From assembly GCA_030833305.1 (NCBI GenBank), contig JAURHL010000093.1, positions 1 through 7,336 on the forward strand: DNA of 7,336 bases. Reading direction: 5' to 3'. The notes under the pieces are model-generated. The model did no database searches. It had not been told where the DNA came from and saw nothing but the letters and a program-made list of their open reading frames with translations. Within the stretch, counting starts at the first letter, position 1; the number at the start of each line of letters is the position of its first letter. A program made the translations under genes and the position numbers. Below are positions 6,107 through 7,336 of this stretch, piece after piece. The stretch comes from Acidimicrobiales bacterium (GTDB lineage: Bacteria > Actinomycetota > Acidimicrobiia > Acidimicrobiales > Ilumatobacteraceae).

Positions 6107-7336
6107 TCAGATCGGCAGGTCGCCGGTGGCCTTGCTGGTGGTACCGGTGTCGGTGAACGCCTTGATGGTGTTCTCGGCGATGCGCATCTGGTGGATCTCG
6201 TCGGCTCCATCGGCGAATCGGGCCCAGCGGGCGTGTTGCATCATGTTCGCCAACGGCGTGTCGGTGGAATAGCCGAGGGCGCCGTGCACCTGGATGGCGC
6301 GGTCGATGATGCGGTTGAGGCTGTTGGCCACGAAGTGCTTGGCCATCGACACCTCGGTGCGGAAGTCGTCGCCACGGTCGATCTTGTAGGCGGCATGAAG
6401 GATCATCAGCTTGCACTGATAAATCTCCATGGCCGAATCGGCGATCATCCACTGCACGCCCTGCTTCTCGGCGAGGTACGAGCCGTGCGAGTAACGCTTC
6501 AGGGAACGATCGACCATCATGTTCAGAGCGGTCTCGGCTTGGGCGATCCAACGCATGCAATGGGCCAGTCGCGCCGGACCCAGTCGGTATTGACCCAAGC
6601 GATGTCCGTTGCCACGTCCACCGAGAATCTGCGAGTCGTGCACCCGTAGGTCGCTGATCACGATCTCGCTGTGACCGCCGGGACCGTGCATGGTCTCGAC
6701 CTCGCGAACGTTGTTCCAACCCTCGGTCGGCAGGTCGACGATGAACGCCGTGTTCGCACCGCGGGATCCCTCGGGCACGTCCAACTCGGTGCGGGCGATG
6801 AGAATGGCGAACTTGGCACGGTTCGCCCCCGAGATGAACCACTTGTGACCGTTGATGATCCACTCGTCACCATCCTTGATGGCGAAAGTCTTGATCAGTG
6901 TCGGATCGGAACCCGCAACCTCGGGTTCGGTCATCGCGAAGCACGACGACGACACTCCGTTGCACAGCGGCTTCAGGTATTTCTCCTTCTGCTCCGGCGT
7001 GGCCCAGTGCAGCAACGTGTGCATGTTGCCCTCGTCGGGCGCCTGGCAGTTGAACACCCACGGACCGACGCGTGTCTTGGCCGCCTCGGCCTGCACGAGA
7101 TGGCAGAGGTCGTCGCTGGCGAGTGCGACGGGCGCCGGCTCCGGCGCGACCGGCGGCGGTGGTGGCGGCGGCGGTTGCCGGACGGGAGAGGATGACGCCC
7201 TCCCGGAGGATCCTCCCAACTGCGTGTCCAATTCGCGCGCTGGCGGCAATGGCGGTGCGGGACAGGGACACACGACCAGCGCAGGCGGCAGCTCGGACCC
7301 GGGAACCTTCACCATCCCAACTACGGCCTGCGTAGG
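6107..7336 (-). CDS. Acyl-CoA dehydrogenase (FadE/ACAD10-11-like), N-terminus anomalous
   Basis: An FAD enzyme that normally oxidises acyl-CoA to 2,3-enoyl-CoA. Numbering from the ATG at 7315 (402 residues; the frame stays open to the window edge, so the true start is uncertain), clear family sequence runs from about residue 63 to the end. It includes VFNCQAPDEGN (87-97), CFAMTEPEVAGSD (125-137), WIINGHKWFISGA (152-164), LGPARLAHCMRW (245-256), IQVHGALGYSTD (341-352) and ADGADEIH (368-375). In classical ACADs the last motif carries the catalytic glutamate (YEGT); here the aligned residue is Asp369, as in the ADGPDEVH motif of the ACAD10/11 group. Residues before about 63 do not resemble the expected helical N-terminal domain: they are proline-rich, with eight prolines at 48-55. 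This may be an assembly junction, a frameshift or a real low-complexity extension. The gene is convergent with the FadD19-like synthetase and presumably acts in the same pathway. Confidence 0.85.
   Translation of the reverse strand, partial: PTQAVVGMVKVPGSELPPALVVCPCPAPPLPPARELDTQLGGSSGRASSSPVRQPPPPPPPPVAPEPAPVALASDDLCHLVQAEAAKTRVGPWVFNCQAPDEGNMHTLLHWATPEQKEKYLKPLCNGVSSSCFAMTEPEVAGSDPTLIKTFAIKDGDEWIINGHKWFISGANRAKFAILIARTELDVPEGSRGANTAFIVDLPTEGWNNVREVETMHGPGGHSEIVISDLRVHDSQILGGRGNGHRLGQYRLGPARLAHCMRWIAQAETALNMMVDRSLKRYSHGSYLAEKQGVQWMIADSAMEIYQCKLMILHAAYKIDRGDDFRTEVSMAKHFVANSLNRIIDRAIQVHGALGYSTDTPLANMMQHARWARFADGADEIHQMRIAENTIKAFTDTGTTSKATGDLPI
7131..7178. repeat. GC-rich GGC/GGT low-complexity tract
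   Basis: The plus strand is dominated by GGC, GGT and GCG triplets, with an unbroken run of eight CGG/TGG-type triplets at 7151-7174. On the minus strand this encodes the octaproline run of the dehydrogenase frame; on the plus strand one frame reads polyglycine. It sits exactly where recognisable dehydrogenase sequence ends, so it is a plausible place for polymerase slippage or a mis-join. Confidence 0.6.

Noticed and set aside
5055..6272. A 405-codon plus-strand frame overlapping the acyl-CoA synthetase in another phase
   Set aside because: It is arginine/glycine/proline-rich without domains and shadows the well-supported synthetase.
7072..7335. Plus-strand frame starting with GTG at 7072 reading to the right edge
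   Set aside because: Its first part is antisense to clear dehydrogenase sequence and it is an arginine/alanine-rich low-complexity frame. If a plus-strand gene exists at this end, the frame containing codon 7224 looks more protein-like.
1..7336. CRISPR arrays, tRNA or rRNA genes, insertion sequences, toxin-antitoxin or phage-defence genes
   Set aside because: No regularly spaced direct repeats, cloverleaf sequences, transposase motifs or terminal inverted repeats were seen, and almost all of the window is accounted for by the listed genes.

Overview
This window looks like chromosomal DNA from a GC-rich actinobacterium. The evidence is densely packed genes with a strong G/C bias at third codon positions, an MtrB-like kinase followed by a GerMN-domain lipoprotein, an F420-type luciferase-like oxidoreductase, and acyl-CoA enzymes of mycobacterial FadD/FadE/HtdZ type. 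The threonine-rich linker in the lipoprotein and start codons sitting directly on possible -10 boxes would fit Acidimicrobiia, but that placement is inference.

Layout. Positions 1-891 (+) hold the C-terminal half of a sensor histidine kinase that enters from the left edge. It overlaps by 4 bases a short lipoprotein gene (888-1526, +), an abbreviated version of the MtrB-LpqB envelope-signalling pair. One base separates this from the convergent era GTPase gene (1528-2367, -). Divergent from era is a small four-helix membrane protein of unknown function (2449-2880, +), followed after 37 bases by a MaoC/HtdZ-type (R)-hydratase (2918-3376, +). Next come a convergent LLM-class F420-dependent oxidoreductase (3398-4396, -) and, divergent from it, a FadD19-like acyl-CoA synthetase (4471-6084, +). 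The window ends with an acyl-CoA dehydrogenase on the minus strand (6107 to the right edge).

The right half reads as a lipid or steroid-side-chain degradation neighbourhood: the synthetase activates a fatty acid, the dehydrogenase makes the 2,3-enoyl-CoA (or acts on a modified substrate), and the MaoC enzyme hydrates it. The LLM oxidoreductase shares a 74-base divergent control region with the synthetase. That region contains two possible leaderless promoters and a perfect 5-3-5 inverted repeat. The left half is housekeeping and envelope signalling.

No CRISPR array, RNA gene, insertion sequence, toxin-antitoxin module or defence gene was found, and no gene-free stretch exceeds about 80 bases. 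The two points most worth a second look are the right end (about 7130-7336), where the dehydrogenase's expected N-terminal domain is replaced by a proline-rich low-complexity stretch that may be an assembly chimera, and the 4397-4470 control region. I did not find convincing evidence of a wholly new system.
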